A stretch of 64,000 bases of DNA from an uncultured Acidobacteriota bacterium (GTDB taxonomy: Bacteria > Acidobacteriota > Terriglobia > Bryobacterales > Bryobacteraceae): the NCBI GenBank assembly GCA_902825945.1, contig CADECY010000006.1:92959-156958 (forward strand). Direction: 5' to 3'. Position numbers and translations under genes: made by a program. Below are positions 1-9,255 of this stretch, in pieces (the stretch's first letter is position 1; each line of letters opens with the position of its first letter). The notes under the pieces were generated by a model, which was not told the origin of the DNA, ran no database searches, and was given only the letters and a program-made list of their open reading frames with translations.

Positions 1-2
1 GA

Positions 3-968
3 GGCCGATCCTGGTTGCTCCCGGTGCTCGGCTACGCGGTCTCCATTGCTTGTTTGATCTGGGTCTATCGTGGATTCGACTGGCACCGCGAACTTCCGAA
101 GCTCCGATCCACGCACTGGGGTTGGGTGACGTTGGCCGTCGCCGCCGACATTTGCGTTTACGTTTGCCAGGGCTGGCGCTGGTCAACGCTATTGAGTCCG
201 CTGGCGCCCGTGTCGCGCTGGAAGACCACACAGGCGATCTATATCGGACTCTTCGCGAACGAGATCCTGCCGTTGCGCAGCGGCGAAATCATCCGCTGCT
301 ATCTGCAACGCCGCTGGACCGGGCTGCCACTCGCAGTGGTGCTGTCCTCGGTGATCATCGAGCGTTTGCTCGATGGTGTCTGGCTCATCCTCGGATTCTG
401 GGTGGTGAGCCGCTTCGTCGATCTTCCGAATTGGATGGAGAACATCGGCCAGGCGCTGCTTCTGGTGCTGGTCGTGGGAGGCGTGCTGGTGGGCCTTTCG
501 ATGATGTATCGCAAGCACGCGCACGACATGGTGGCATCCAGCCGGTGGGCCAAGGTGCTTCACTCGGTGGTTGATGGCATCCACATGATGGGTAACCGGC
601 GAACGCTTCCCGTGGCGTTGCTGCTGAGTCTGCTTTATCTCGCCTTGCAGGTGCTGCCGATCTATTTTTTGATGCGCGGCTACGGACTCGGTCTGTCACC
701 ATGGGCCGCGGCGGTCGTCCTCGTGATTTTGCGCACCGGCACGATTCTCCCGAATGCGCCCGGCAATGTCGGCACATTTCAGGCACTGGCGATCGCGGGA
801 CTGAGCCTATTCGGGCTCGATCGTGGCGACGCCACCGGATTCGCGACTTTCCTGTTCCTCGTCGTCACCGTGCCACTCTTCATTGCCGGCTTCATCGCGC
901 TCATGGCTACCAAGATGCGCCTCACTGAGATCCATCGCGACGCTCACGACACGTTCGAAAGCACGTAA
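3..968 (+). CDS. Lysylphosphatidylglycerol synthase-type (flippase-like) integral membrane protein, 5' end outside the window
   Basis: A polytopic membrane protein of the UPF0104/LPG-synthase transmembrane family (PF03706-like). The frame is open to the window edge; the first possible in-window start (TTG at 15) falls inside what looks like the first membrane helix (WLLPVLGYAVSIACLIW), so the true start is probably upstream. Seen: six or more hydrophobic helices, the family-style stretch FANEILPLRSGEIIRCYL and a later LRTGTILPNAPGNVGTFQAL segment. Family members span the inner membrane and are linked to lipid or polyprenyl-linked substrate handling; the substrate cannot be read from sequence. 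It converges on the minus-strand operon, whose last stop lies 3 bases away. Confidence 0.8.
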   Translation, partial: GRSWLLPVLGYAVSIACLIWVYRGFDWHRELPKLRSTHWGWVTLAVAADICVYVCQGWRWSTLLSPLAPVSRWKTTQAIYIGLFANEILPLRSGEIIRCYLQRRWTGLPLAVVLSSVIIERLLDGVWLILGFWVVSRFVDLPNWMENIGQALLLVLVVGGVLVGLSMMYRKHAHDMVASSRWAKVLHSVVDGIHMMGNRRTLPVALLLSLLYLALQVLPIYFLMRGYGLGLSPWAAAVVLVILRTGTILPNAPGNVGTFQALAIAGLSLFGLDRGDATGFATFLFLVVTVPLFIAGFIALMATKMRLTEIHRDAHDTFEST

Positions 969-971
969 CCG

Positions 972-2429
972 CTATTTCACGTATTCCCGGCAATTGGCGA
1001 TCGCCCGCCGGATAGCCGCCGGATAGGCCACGATGCGATCGGGATCGCCCTTGATCGACACGGGCGTCACGGGTGGTCCGCTCTCGGCGGACACACCCAG
1101 GTTGCCGACCGCGATGAAGCCGTGATCCCAAGCGCTATCCGGCATTGGCGCGATCACCAGTTTGGTGCCCTTGACCAAGCTCACGGTCAAAGTGCCAAAG
1201 GTCGCTCGCGTTCCGTTCTCCCCGAAGCGCAGGATGCCGCAGCCCATGATGGCCGGCATGGAGGTCAGCAGGACCAGCTTGCCCCACGTCTCGGTTTTGC
1301 GCAGCCGGGCGTTGGCGATGAGGCCGCTCAGGTCACGCAGGAAGCTCAGGAACCCATCTGGCTTGCCACGGTAGCGAGCGGGGAAGAGGGCGATCAGGTC
1401 CACTGCCCTGGGCTTGCCGCCCATGGGCGGAACGTCGGCGGCGGTGTTCATGCCGGCGCCCGCGAACTCCGGCTGTTGGGCGAGGCACCACATGAACAGT
1501 CCGCCGAGCGGAACTGACTCCACCTGCCCCGCAAGGCTCTTGGTGAGTTCGCGACGCAACTGGGCCAGCGGCGCGAAATCGATGAAGTCGGCGATGAGAC
1601 CCACCCGCCGTTCATTCGGCGCGTGGCAGATTTGCGGAACTGGCACTCGTGACGGATCGTCCGCTGGCAACACGATCGGAGCAGTGACTCCCCAGGAGGC
1701 TTCGAGCTTGTCGAGTATCTCTTGCACTGGGCCGCCATCGGCGCCCGCGTGGTGGCACTGGAGCCACAGATCGACTCCCCGGCCGTCCGGTGAACGCCGA
1801 CAGACCGCAGCCATGTAGCTCTCCGGAAAGCCGCGCCGCTTCATCATGTCGGGCGGCTGGAAACGCGAAGGCCCGTCCTCGGCCGAGACCACGGTGCTCG
1901 CGAGCAGACGGAGGGCGATGGGCGACGATCCCGCGAGCGCGCGCAGCCGCATCGGCCGCTCGCGTTCGGCCATCGTCCGCGTCGAGTTGAATGCCGCAAC
2001 CACCGTCTGAACCGCCGCGCGAACCTCGGCGCTGCCCGGATCGGCGGGCTGACGTTCGTCGAACACGGGCGTCAGTTTCCGCATCGCGCCATCCGGTGCG
2101 AATTCGCAAAGCGATATGTCGATGACGGCTCTTGCGGTGCGCAGAACGATGAACCGGCGATGGTCGAGACCGTAGTGCGCTTCCGTCTCGGTGGCGAGAA
2201 ATCGCGCGAACCGATGTGCGAACCACTTCTCCATCGCGCCCTGCGACAGGCTGACGGCACTGCCCGGAGCCTGATCGGAGAAGACGTCGAGATTGAACGC
2301 GGTCAGGATGAACTTCGCGGCCTCGGACCGCAGGTTGAGGCCCATGGTCTTGCGCCACGGATCGTGGACCGGACGTGGAATCTCCGCGTACAGTTTCCCT
2401 GCCGGTACGGGGGTTGCGTGAGCGCTCAT
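972..2429 (-). CDS. HHxxxDG-motif acyltransferase-like protein
   Basis: 485 residues with no signal peptide. Residues 226-232 read HHAGADG, the HHxxxDG active-site signature of the CoA-dependent acyltransferase superfamily (chloramphenicol acetyltransferase, condensation domains, wax-ester synthases, E2 catalytic domains). The rest resembles no member I can name, and the motif sits unusually far into the chain, so an acyl-transfer role is inference. The start was chosen at 2429 because its ATG overlaps the stop of the preceding gene (ATGA), although the frame stays open far upstream. It is the last gene of a three-gene minus-strand operon with the 205-residue and 153-residue proteins encoded before it. 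Confidence 0.7.
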   Translation of the reverse strand: MSAHATPVPAGKLYAEIPRPVHDPWRKTMGLNLRSEAAKFILTAFNLDVFSDQAPGSAVSLSQGAMEKWFAHRFARFLATETEAHYGLDHRRFIVLRTARAVIDISLCEFAPDGAMRKLTPVFDERQPADPGSAEVRAAVQTVVAAFNSTRTMAERERPMRLRALAGSSPIALRLLASTVVSAEDGPSRFQPPDMMKRRGFPESYMAAVCRRSPDGRGVDLWLQCHHAGADGGPVQEILDKLEASWGVTAPIVLPADDPSRVPVPQICHAPNERRVGLIADFIDFAPLAQLRRELTKSLAGQVESVPLGGLFMWCLAQQPEFAGAGMNTAADVPPMGGKPRAVDLIALFPARYRGKPDGFLSFLRDLSGLIANARLRKTETWGKLVLLTSMPAIMGCGILRFGENGTRATFGTLTVSLVKGTKLVIAPMPDSAWDHGFIAVGNLGVSAESGPPVTPVSIKGDPDRIVAYPAAIRRAIANCREYVK

Positions 2430-3043
2430 ACGTGGCGTACCTTTCCGGATTGCGTGCTGACCGAACCGCCTTCGAGGCGCCGCAGCAGACCGCGGAATCC
2501 GGTCCCTTGCGGGAACGGCCAGTAGAGTTTCCCCGCCTCGGCACGGAGATGCATCCGCGCCGCGAGGACTGTGGGCGCGCCCGGAACGTGATTCCGCACT
2601 CCGTGGAAGCGTCCGCGTAGGATCACTCCCTGGCCCGCGCCCGGTTTCTCGAAGATATCGACGGTGGCCGTCCCGCGGAAGTGGATGCCGAGCACCACGG
2701 GCACGCGGCGCCCGCCCAATCCAGGAAATTCGGGCGCTTCGATCGGGATCGGATCGTACTGCCGCATGCTGACTCGGGTGATGAACCAAGCCACCGGGGC
2801 TAGAACCTGGTCGGTGAAGCCGCCTCCCGGAGTGAATTCGAGTGCCTTGCCATGATCCCACCAATCCCATGGGCCGCGAACCTGCCGCAACGCCTCTTCG
2901 GCGGTGCAACTGGCTTCGGTGACCGTTTCGCAGATAATGACGCCCTCCTCGATCAGGCACCGCTGCGCGAATCGCGGATCAGTGACATATTCGGTGAATC
3001 CGCCGTGAGCGAAACGTTCGTCCCGGAACCGGATGTCTGTCAT
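2426..3043 (-). CDS. Conserved hypothetical protein, middle gene of acyltransferase-like operon
   Basis: 205 residues, soluble, no signal peptide, rich in aromatic and charged residues (for example RGPWDWWDHGKALEF and a C-terminal half with many Gly/Arg). The alternating hydrophobic strands suggest a beta-rich fold, perhaps SRPBCC-like, but no catalytic motif is evident and I do not recognise the family. The start at 3043 gives an ATGA overlap with the upstream membrane-protein gene, and its own stop overlaps the next start the same way, so all three proteins are probably made together. The open frame extends upstream past this ATG but only as the antisense shadow of the neighbouring gene. 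Confidence 0.65.
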   Translation of the reverse strand: MTDIRFRDERFAHGGFTEYVTDPRFAQRCLIEEGVIICETVTEASCTAEEALRQVRGPWDWWDHGKALEFTPGGGFTDQVLAPVAWFITRVSMRQYDPIPIEAPEFPGLGGRRVPVVLGIHFRGTATVDIFEKPGAGQGVILRGRFHGVRNHVPGAPTVLAARMHLRAEAGKLYWPFPQGTGFRGLLRRLEGGSVSTQSGKVRHV

Positions 3044-3501
3044 GACCTTTGCCGCCGTGAGATCACCAGGCCCAGAGAACCGAGCGCCACTGTAATGAGT
3101 GCCGTGGGCAGTCCCTGCCCGGTTTCTTCCCGGAAACGGAGCAGCGCCAGAGTGTCGTTGCCACCCACCCAGAGAAACAGGAACCAAAGGATGGGCCTCA
3201 CCCACCTGTGCCCGGCACGCAGGCCCGACCAACTCAACCACGCGATCGTAATGCCGCTCGCCATGAGGTTGACTCCGCCCAGATGGTTCACCAATTTCCA
3301 CAGGGCAAGGAACCCGGGGTTCCACCTTCCGATATCGTCGGCCGTGAACGGATGTTTCCCCATGAGCGACTTCCATTGCGCCGCGTGCCCCGAACTCATC
3401 GAGATCAAGGCCAGAGAAAGTCCAACGGTACCGGCGAGCGCAGGCATCAAGCCTGCAACGAAAGTGAGCCGCCAGCCCCAAGCCGCGGATGGTGAATTCA
3501 T
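3040..3501 (-). CDS. Small four-helix membrane protein
   Basis: 153 residues with about four predicted membrane helices (roughly residues 9-35, 65-88, 98-117 and 130-148) and an Arg-rich tail (SRRQRS). The loop after helix 1 contains a short motif with HAAQWKSLMGKHPF. No known family is evident to me. It is the first gene of the operon read toward 972; a TATGAT hexamer at 3516-3521 (minus strand) lies 14 bases before its ATG and is the likely -10. It stands divergently from the formate dehydrogenase operon, with about 120 bases between the two starts. Confidence 0.65.
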   Translation of the reverse strand: MNSPSAAWGWRLTFVAGLMPALAGTVGLSLALISMSSGHAAQWKSLMGKHPFTADDIGRWNPGFLALWKLVNHLGGVNLMASGITIAWLSWSGLRAGHRWVRPILWFLFLWVGGNDTLALLRFREETGQGLPTALITVALGSLGLVISRRQRS

Positions 3502-3624
3502 GGGCAGTGTCTACTATCATAAATGCGCCAACAGCCCGCCGCAGGGAGCATTGCCAACCCAAAATAATCACGGGAGGTTGAAATTTGCTCCCGGCCCCCG
3601 GAAGGTGGTAGAAACTGTACGAAT

Positions 3625-6600
3625 ATGTACAAGCCTTCGAGGCGCTCGTTCATCGCCTCCGGAGCGGCCGTTACCGCCTTCGGATTCGACCTTCGTCCCG
3701 CCCAGGCGGCCGTTCGCGAACTGAAAATCTCGCGCACAACGCAGACCCATTCGGTCTGCCCGTACTGCGCCGTCGGCTGCAGCGTCGTGATTCACACGTT
3801 GGGCGACAAGGCGAAGAACGTCAAGCCCGCTGTCGTTCATATCGAGGGCGATCCGGAAAGCCCGATCAATCGCGGAACGCTGTGCCCAAAGGGCGCGTCG
3901 CTGAAGGAGTTCGTCAACAGTCCCAACCGCATCACCAAGCCCATGTACCGGGCACCCGGATCGAGCGAGTGGAAGACGATCGGCTGGGAAGAGGCGCTCG
4001 ACAAGATGGCGGCGCTGGTCAAGAAGACACGCGACGCGGGCTTCACGCCGAAGGACGACAAGGGCCGCACCGTCAACCGGCTCGACAACATCGCGATGAT
4101 CGGCGGATGCACCGACGCGAACGAAGTCAACTTCCTGCTCAGCAAGTTTCGCTACGCGCTCGGGATTCTGCCCTACGAAAATCAGGCCCGTCTTTGACAC
4201 GGCCCCACTGTGGCCAGTTTGGCCGCAACGTTCGGAAGAGGGGCGATGACCAACGGCTGGGGCGACGTGGCGAATGCCGATGTCGTGCTGGTCATGGGCG
4301 GAAATCCGGCCGAGAATCACCCCGTCGGCTTTCGCTTCGTGATGGAGGCCAAGCGGAAGCGCAAGGCGAAGCTCGTCTGCATCGATCCGCGCTTCAGCCG
4401 CACCGCCGCAGTGTCCGACCTCTACGTGCCCATCCGCGCGGGCACCGACATCGCCTTCCTCGGCGGTCTCATCCACTACTCACTCTCCACCGGCAAGTAT
4501 CAGGCGGACTACGTTCGCCAGCACACCAACGCCACGTTCCTCGTCAAGGAAGGCTTCGGTTTCGAGGGTGGACACTTCACCGGCTGGGACGCCACGAAGA
4601 AGTCGTACGACAAGGCGACCTGGCAGTACGATCTCGGTCCGGATGGATTCGCGAAGCTCGACCCCACGATGGAGCATCCGCGCAGTGTCTTCCAACTGAT
4701 GCGGAAGCACTACTCGCGCTACACGCCAGAAAAGGTCGCCGAGATTTGCGGCTGCACCGCCGAGGAGTTCAAGAAGGCCGCCGAGATGGTGACGATCGCC
4801 GCCGCGGCCGACAAGACCGGAACCGTTCTCTACGCGCTCGGCTGGACGCATCACAGCCACTCGGTGCAGTTGATCCACGCCGCGGCCATGTTCCAGCTTT
4901 TGATGGGGAACATCGGAATGCCCGGCGGCGGCGTCAACGCACAACGCGGACATGCCAATATCCAAGGCGCCACCGACATGGGCTCGTGGATGAACCTGCC
5001 CGGATATTTGAAGCTTCCGCGCGCTCAGTGGACATCGCTCGACGAATACCTGAAGGTCAATACGCCGAAGCCACTGCGGCCCGATTCGATGAACTATTGG
5101 GGCAACACGCCGAAGTTCATGGTCAGCCTGCTCAAGACCTACTACGGTGACAAGGCCACGAGGGCCAACGGATTCGGCTACGACTGGCTGCCGAAACTCG
5201 GCGGGACCGAGAATCTGAGCTGGGGCTACTTCTTCGATCGCATGTACGAGGGCAGGATCAAGGGCATGATCAGCTTCGGCATGAATCCCGTAGCAAATGG
5301 TCCGAACACTGAAAAAATGATCGGCGCGCTCTCCAAGCTCGACTGGATGATCGTCGCCGAGAATTTCGAAACCGAGACCGCGGCGTTCTGGAAAGCCAAA
5401 TCACTCGCCGGAAAATATTACGATCACGCGCAGGACCCTTCGAAGATCAACACCGAGGTTTTCCTGCTGCCTGCGTCGTGCTTCGCCGAAAAGGACGGCG
5501 CCTTCGTCAACTCGTCGCGCTGGTTGCAATGGAAAGAGGCCGCGCTCGACCCGCCTGGTGACGCGCTGCGCGATCAGGAGATCCTGTCGCGGCTGTACCT
5601 GAAGATCCGCGCGTTATACGAAAAGGAAGGCGGCGCGCTACCCGAGCAGGTGCTGAACATGACGTGGAACTACGCCAATCCCACGTCGCCGCGCCTCGCC
5701 GATGTCGCGCGGGAAGTGAACGGCATCGACATCGCGACGGGCAAGCAACTCAACGGTTTCGGCGAAATGAAAGACGACGGATCCACAACCGGCGGCAATT
5801 GGATCTACTGCGGCATGTGGACCGAGTCGGGCAATCTCATGGCTCGCCGTGGACAGGATGATCCCACCGGACTCGGACTGTTCCCCGCTTGGAGTTGGTC
5901 ATGGCCCGCCAATCGCCGCATCCTCTACAATCGCGCCTCGCTCGATGCGAACGGCAAGCCGTGGGATGCCACGCGCGCGCCAATCAAGTGGGACGGCAAG
6001 CGCTGGACCGGTGACACGCCGGACTTCAAGGGCGATGCTCCGCCGGAGAAGTTCGGCGCTTTCATCATGCTGCCCGAAGGCGCTGCAAAGCTTTTCACTG
6101 CCGATCTCGTCGAGGGCCCCTTCCCCGAACACTACGAACCATGGGAATCGCCCGTTACCAACTCGCTGCATCCGGACGTCAGTTTCAATCCGATGGCCAA
6201 GGTGTTCGCATCGGACGCCGACAAGATGGGCAAGGTGGAACAGTATCCCTACGTCGGAATCACCTATCGCCTCACCGAGCATTTCCACTACTGGACCAAG
6301 CACACCGCCGGTTCGTCACAACTACAGTCCAACTTCTTCGTCGAGATCGGCGAGGAGTTGGCCAAGGAGAAAGGGATCAAGTCCGGTGAGATGGTGCGGG
6401 TGAGCTCGGCGCGCGGGCACGTGGAGGGTCCGGCGCTCGTGACGAAACGCCTGCGCGGATTGAAGGTGGGCGGCAAGACCGTGCATCAGGTCGGACTGCC
6501 GATTCATTGGGGCTTCGTCGGCCGCGTTTCGGGCCCGCTGATCAACAATCTGACGCCGTCGGTCTTCGATCCGAATTCCGGCACGCCCGAATACAAAGGC

Positions 6601-6630
6601 TTCCTGGTGAACCTGGAGAAACTCGCATGA
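3625..6630 (+). CDS. fdnG: Formate dehydrogenase (FDH-N/O type) catalytic subunit, selenocysteine-containing
   Basis: Oxidises formate to CO2 at a molybdenum/tungsten bis-MGD centre in the periplasm and passes electrons to the iron-sulfur and cytochrome b subunits encoded next. The frame is interrupted by a TGA at 4195-4197 (codon 191) in the context NQARL-TGA-HGPTVA, the conserved selenocysteine site of this family; read as Sec, the product is 1001 residues, close to FdnG. Seen: Tat signal SRRSFIAS near the N-terminus, a [4Fe-4S] motif at Cys45, Cys48, Cys52 and Cys87, and the C-terminal molybdopterin dinucleotide-binding region. A TAGAAA at 3609-3614 is a likely -10. Annotators that treat TGA only as stop will split it into a 190-residue piece and a piece starting about 4210. 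Confidence 0.95.
4195..4226 (+). other. UGA selenocysteine codon with candidate bacterial SECIS hairpin
   Basis: The recoded TGA is at 4195-4197. About 12 bases further on, 4210-4226 can fold as GUGGCC / AGUUU / GGCCGC, a six-pair stem (one G-U pair) with a five-base apical loop containing GU. That is the expected place and size for a bacterial SECIS element bound by SelB. The protein context on both sides is contiguous formate dehydrogenase, which supports recoding rather than termination. No selA, selB, selC or selD is present in this window. Confidence 0.8.
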
Positions 6631-7430
6631 GCACGCCCACGGTTGCCAAGCTGATCGACACGTCGTTGTGCATCGGATGCAAGGCATGCGAGGTCGCATG
6701 CCAGGAGTGGAACGATCAGGAGTTCACTCTCGGCACCTTCGACGGATCCTACCAGACGATGCCCACGCTCGCGCACAACTTTTGGAACCTGATCAAGTTC
6801 AACGAGTACGAGTCGAACGGCGAAATGTCGTGGCTGATGTCGAAGTATCAGTGCATGCACTGCGCCGACGCGGGCTGCATGGCCGCGTGTCCGGCACCGG
6901 GCGCGATCATCCGGCGTCCGAACGGCATCGTCGATTTCGCGCAGGAAAACTGCATCGGCTGTGGCTATTGCATCACCGGATGTCCGTTCGACGTGCCGCG
7001 GCTTTCGCCCACGACGAAGAAAGTCTACAAATGCTCGCTGTGTTCGGACCGGACGTCAGTGGGGCTCACGCCGGCATGCATCAAGACGTGTCCCACGAAT
7101 TGCCTGACCTTCGGCGCGCGTGAAGAGTTGATTCGCAAGGCCGATTCGCGCGCGGAAGAGTTGAAGGCGGACGGCCACAAGGATGCGGGTGTCTACAATC
7201 CCCAAGGGGTCGGCGGCACGAACGTGATTTACGTACTGAAGGACGCGGCGAAGCCCGAGTCCTACGGGCTCCCCAAGGATCCGAAGATTCCGTGGACCGT
7301 CTCATTGTGGAAAGGGCCCGTGAAGTGGCTCGGCACGCTCGTGATGGCCGGCGGCATTCTCGGGACGTTCTTCCACTTCGTTCGCTACGGTCCGCAGGAG
7401 CACGGCAAGGAGCACGAAGATGGCGAGTAA
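6627..7430 (+). CDS. fdnH: Formate dehydrogenase iron-sulfur (beta) subunit
   Basis: 267 residues. Four ferredoxin-type cysteine clusters are visible: CIGCKACEVAC near residue 15, CMHCADAGCMAAC, CIGCGYCITGC, and a last one with CSLC and later ACIKTC. Together they should ligate four [4Fe-4S] clusters forming the electron wire from the Sec subunit. One C-terminal membrane helix (WLGTLVMAGGILGTFFHFV) anchors it, as in FdnH. The start at 6627 overlaps the alpha-subunit stop by ATGA; an earlier in-frame start would lie inside the alpha gene. It lacks a Tat signal and is probably exported in complex with the alpha subunit. Confidence 0.93.
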   Translation: MSTPTVAKLIDTSLCIGCKACEVACQEWNDQEFTLGTFDGSYQTMPTLAHNFWNLIKFNEYESNGEMSWLMSKYQCMHCADAGCMAACPAPGAIIRRPNGIVDFAQENCIGCGYCITGCPFDVPRLSPTTKKVYKCSLCSDRTSVGLTPACIKTCPTNCLTFGAREELIRKADSRAEELKADGHKDAGVYNPQGVGGTNVIYVLKDAAKPESYGLPKDPKIPWTVSLWKGPVKWLGTLVMAGGILGTFFHFVRYGPQEHGKEHEDGE

Positions 7431-8034
7431 GCGAATCCAGCGGTTCGACTCGGCCGAGCGCATGGTCCACTGGATGGCCGCGATCAGCTTCGTCTATTCG
7501 GCGCTCACCGGACTCTCGATGTGGTCACACAAGCTGTTCTGGCTATCGGCGGTCTTCGGCGGCGGGTCGACCGTGCGCGGCATGCATCCGCTCGGTGGCA
7601 CGCTGTTCGCGTTCGTGCTCGGCGTGATGTTCCTGCGTTGGGCGAAGTTGATGAAGCTCGACGCGGATGATCGTACTTGGCTCGCGCAGTCGCACAAGTA
7701 CGCGACACACGATACGGAAGGGCTGCCGGAAACCGGCCGATTCAACGGCGGGCAGAAGATGATGTTCTGGATGCAGTCGCTGTTCGCGCTGCTGTTGTTC
7801 TCGAGCGGTGTCGTGCTGTGGTTTCCGGAATGGATGCCGCGCGTGCTTCGGTTGCTCGCGGTTCTCGTGCATCCGCTCGCGGCGATCGGATCGATTGGCG
7901 GGATCATCGTGCACATTTACATGGGCACCGCGGTGGTTCCCGGCGCGTTACGCGCAATGATGCGCGGATGGGTGACGGAGCGTTGGGCGGCGTCGCATCA
8001 TCCGAAGTGGTTTCGCGATGTTCGCAAAGGGTGA
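7420..8034 (+). CDS. fdnI: Formate dehydrogenase cytochrome b556 (gamma) subunit
   Basis: 204 residues, four membrane helices, with histidines placed for two b-type hemes (His17 in the first helix region, HPLGG in helix 2, HPLAAIGSIGG and HIYMG in the last helix). In this family the subunit takes electrons from the beta subunit and reduces quinone in the inner membrane. The ATG at 7420 lies 11 bases inside the end of the beta gene, so the three subunits form one translationally coupled operon. The fdhE and fdhD maturation genes are not in the window. The following gene is convergent, 13 bases away. Confidence 0.92.
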   Translation: MASKRIQRFDSAERMVHWMAAISFVYSALTGLSMWSHKLFWLSAVFGGGSTVRGMHPLGGTLFAFVLGVMFLRWAKLMKLDADDRTWLAQSHKYATHDTEGLPETGRFNGGQKMMFWMQSLFALLLFSSGVVLWFPEWMPRVLRLLAVLVHPLAAIGSIGGIIVHIYMGTAVVPGALRAMMRGWVTERWAASHHPKWFRDVRKG

Positions 8035-8047
8035 AGAACGCGCTTGC

Positions 8048-8635
8048 TCAGGCCGTGCCCTCGGACTTTCCCTCGATGGCAGCGCGAATCCACGCGTGAG
8101 CCACCCGAACGTCCTTTTCCACGGTCTTCACGCTGATTCCGAGGACAGACGCGATCTCGGCCATCTCCAAGCCGCCGAAGAACTTCAACTCGACCGCTCG
8201 GGCCTTTCGCTCATCCACCGCCGCCAGCTTGTCCAGAGCCTCGTCCAATGCCAGGAGATCGGCTGAGCGAGGCTGGGTGGTGGCGGGAGCGTCGTCGATC
8301 GGAATCAGGGTAGCGCCCGCCCCGCGCTTCTCCGCCAGGCGGCGGCGCGCGTAGTCAACCAGGATCTGCCGCATGTGTTGCGCGGCCACGGCCACGAAGT
8401 GGGACCGGCTTTGCCAGTCCATCCGCTCGTTCTGGCCGATCATCCGGACGTAGGCTTCATTGACCAACGCTGTCGGCTGGAGTGTGTGACCCGAGCGTTC
8501 GCGGCTCATATACGATGCGGCCAACCGGCGAAGTTCGCGGTCGACCATCGCCGTGACCTCCGCGAACGCTGCCTGATCTCCCCCGCGCCACAGCCGCAGG
8601 AGTTGCGTAACCGAATGGCCCTGCTCCGAACCCAT
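8048..8635 (-). CDS. ECF-type RNA polymerase sigma factor
   Basis: 195 residues of the ECF subfamily common in Acidobacteria and Planctomycetes (TIGR02999-like). Region 2 includes LQPTALVNEAYVRM and region 4 the helix-turn-helix around EMAEIASVLGISVKTVEKD, which should bind the -35 element. The ATG at 8635 was chosen over upstream in-frame codons because a TATACT lies 8 bases before it and because the homologous protein at 10586 begins at the equivalent residue. No anti-sigma factor gene is adjacent; in this subfamily a Ser/Thr kinase often takes the partner role, as for the gene at 10586. Confidence 0.88.
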   Translation of the reverse strand: MGSEQGHSVTQLLRLWRGGDQAAFAEVTAMVDRELRRLAASYMSRERSGHTLQPTALVNEAYVRMIGQNERMDWQSRSHFVAVAAQHMRQILVDYARRRLAEKRGAGATLIPIDDAPATTQPRSADLLALDEALDKLAAVDERKARAVELKFFGGLEMAEIASVLGISVKTVEKDVRVAHAWIRAAIEGKSEGTA

Positions 8636-8643
8636 GTGGGCTG

Positions 8644-8649
8644 AGTATA
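8644..8649 (-). promoter_or_regulatory. -10-like TATACT just upstream of the ECF sigma gene
   Basis: Reads TATACT on the minus strand, with 8 bases before the ATG at 8635. A transcript starting about 7 bases after the hexamer would begin at or within a few bases of the ATG, implying a leaderless mRNA. No good -35 match is visible. Confidence 0.45.
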
Positions 8650-9255
8650 TCACCGGAGCGCGTAGTGATCGGCCCATCGATTTGGCGTTAGCTATCACGC
8701 GAGCCTCCTTGAATACCGGCGAAGCCGTCGAGATCCACGACCGCACGATTGACGAATGGCAATCGGGAATCATGCCGCGGCAAGCGCGACGTGCCTGCGC
8801 ACAGCCGCGAACTTCGAATACGCGGCAGCGGAGCGTACGCCCGCGACGGCAATCGTGGCGTCACTTTCCCGTGCACGAGACTGGCCCGGCGCAGATGGCG
8901 GCGACTCATGTGAACCACCTGCAAAAGGCCACGGACCCAATGAGCCTGCAACCGCACCACGTCGTCAGCGACATCGTGGGACAAACCGGCCTGGCCATTG
9001 CGACGCCATCCTAACCGTGCGGATGCCGGCGATCTGGACAACGATATCAGCGGAGTCAAGGTGCTTTTCGGTTGCCACTTCCGTGTCGTACGTCCGCCGG
9101 TTCGAACAGGGAGCGCCCGGAACCGGTGCAAGAACCGCCGGAGCGAGGCGCTGCCGCCGACTGGTGCGAATTTTCTTGATCGCTTTTCCCAAGCGTTGTC
9201 ACCTTACCTCAGTGAGGCCGGACGAACCGGCTCAAAACAATAGGAGAACTCGACA
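8650..9255 (+). other. Non-coding stretch of about 600 bases
   Basis: No gene is supported. Open frames cross it on both strands but are Arg/Ser-rich with no domain signature; a minus-strand frame around 8990-9130 has a few protein-like residues, so a decayed gene is possible but unproven. Its right end serves the next gene: an AGGAG at 9242-9246 lies ten bases before the ATG at 9256, and a TTGTCA near 9195 could be part of a promoter. Confidence 0.4.

Noticed and set aside
4210..6630. Separate 806-residue molybdopterin oxidoreductase gene starting after 4197
   Set aside because: It is the second part of the selenocysteine formate dehydrogenase; sequence on both sides of the TGA is one family-length protein.
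8688..9131. Minus-strand 147-codon frame in the gap after the first sigma factor
   Set aside because: No domain, atypical Arg-rich composition and no plausible start signals; at most a decayed gene.
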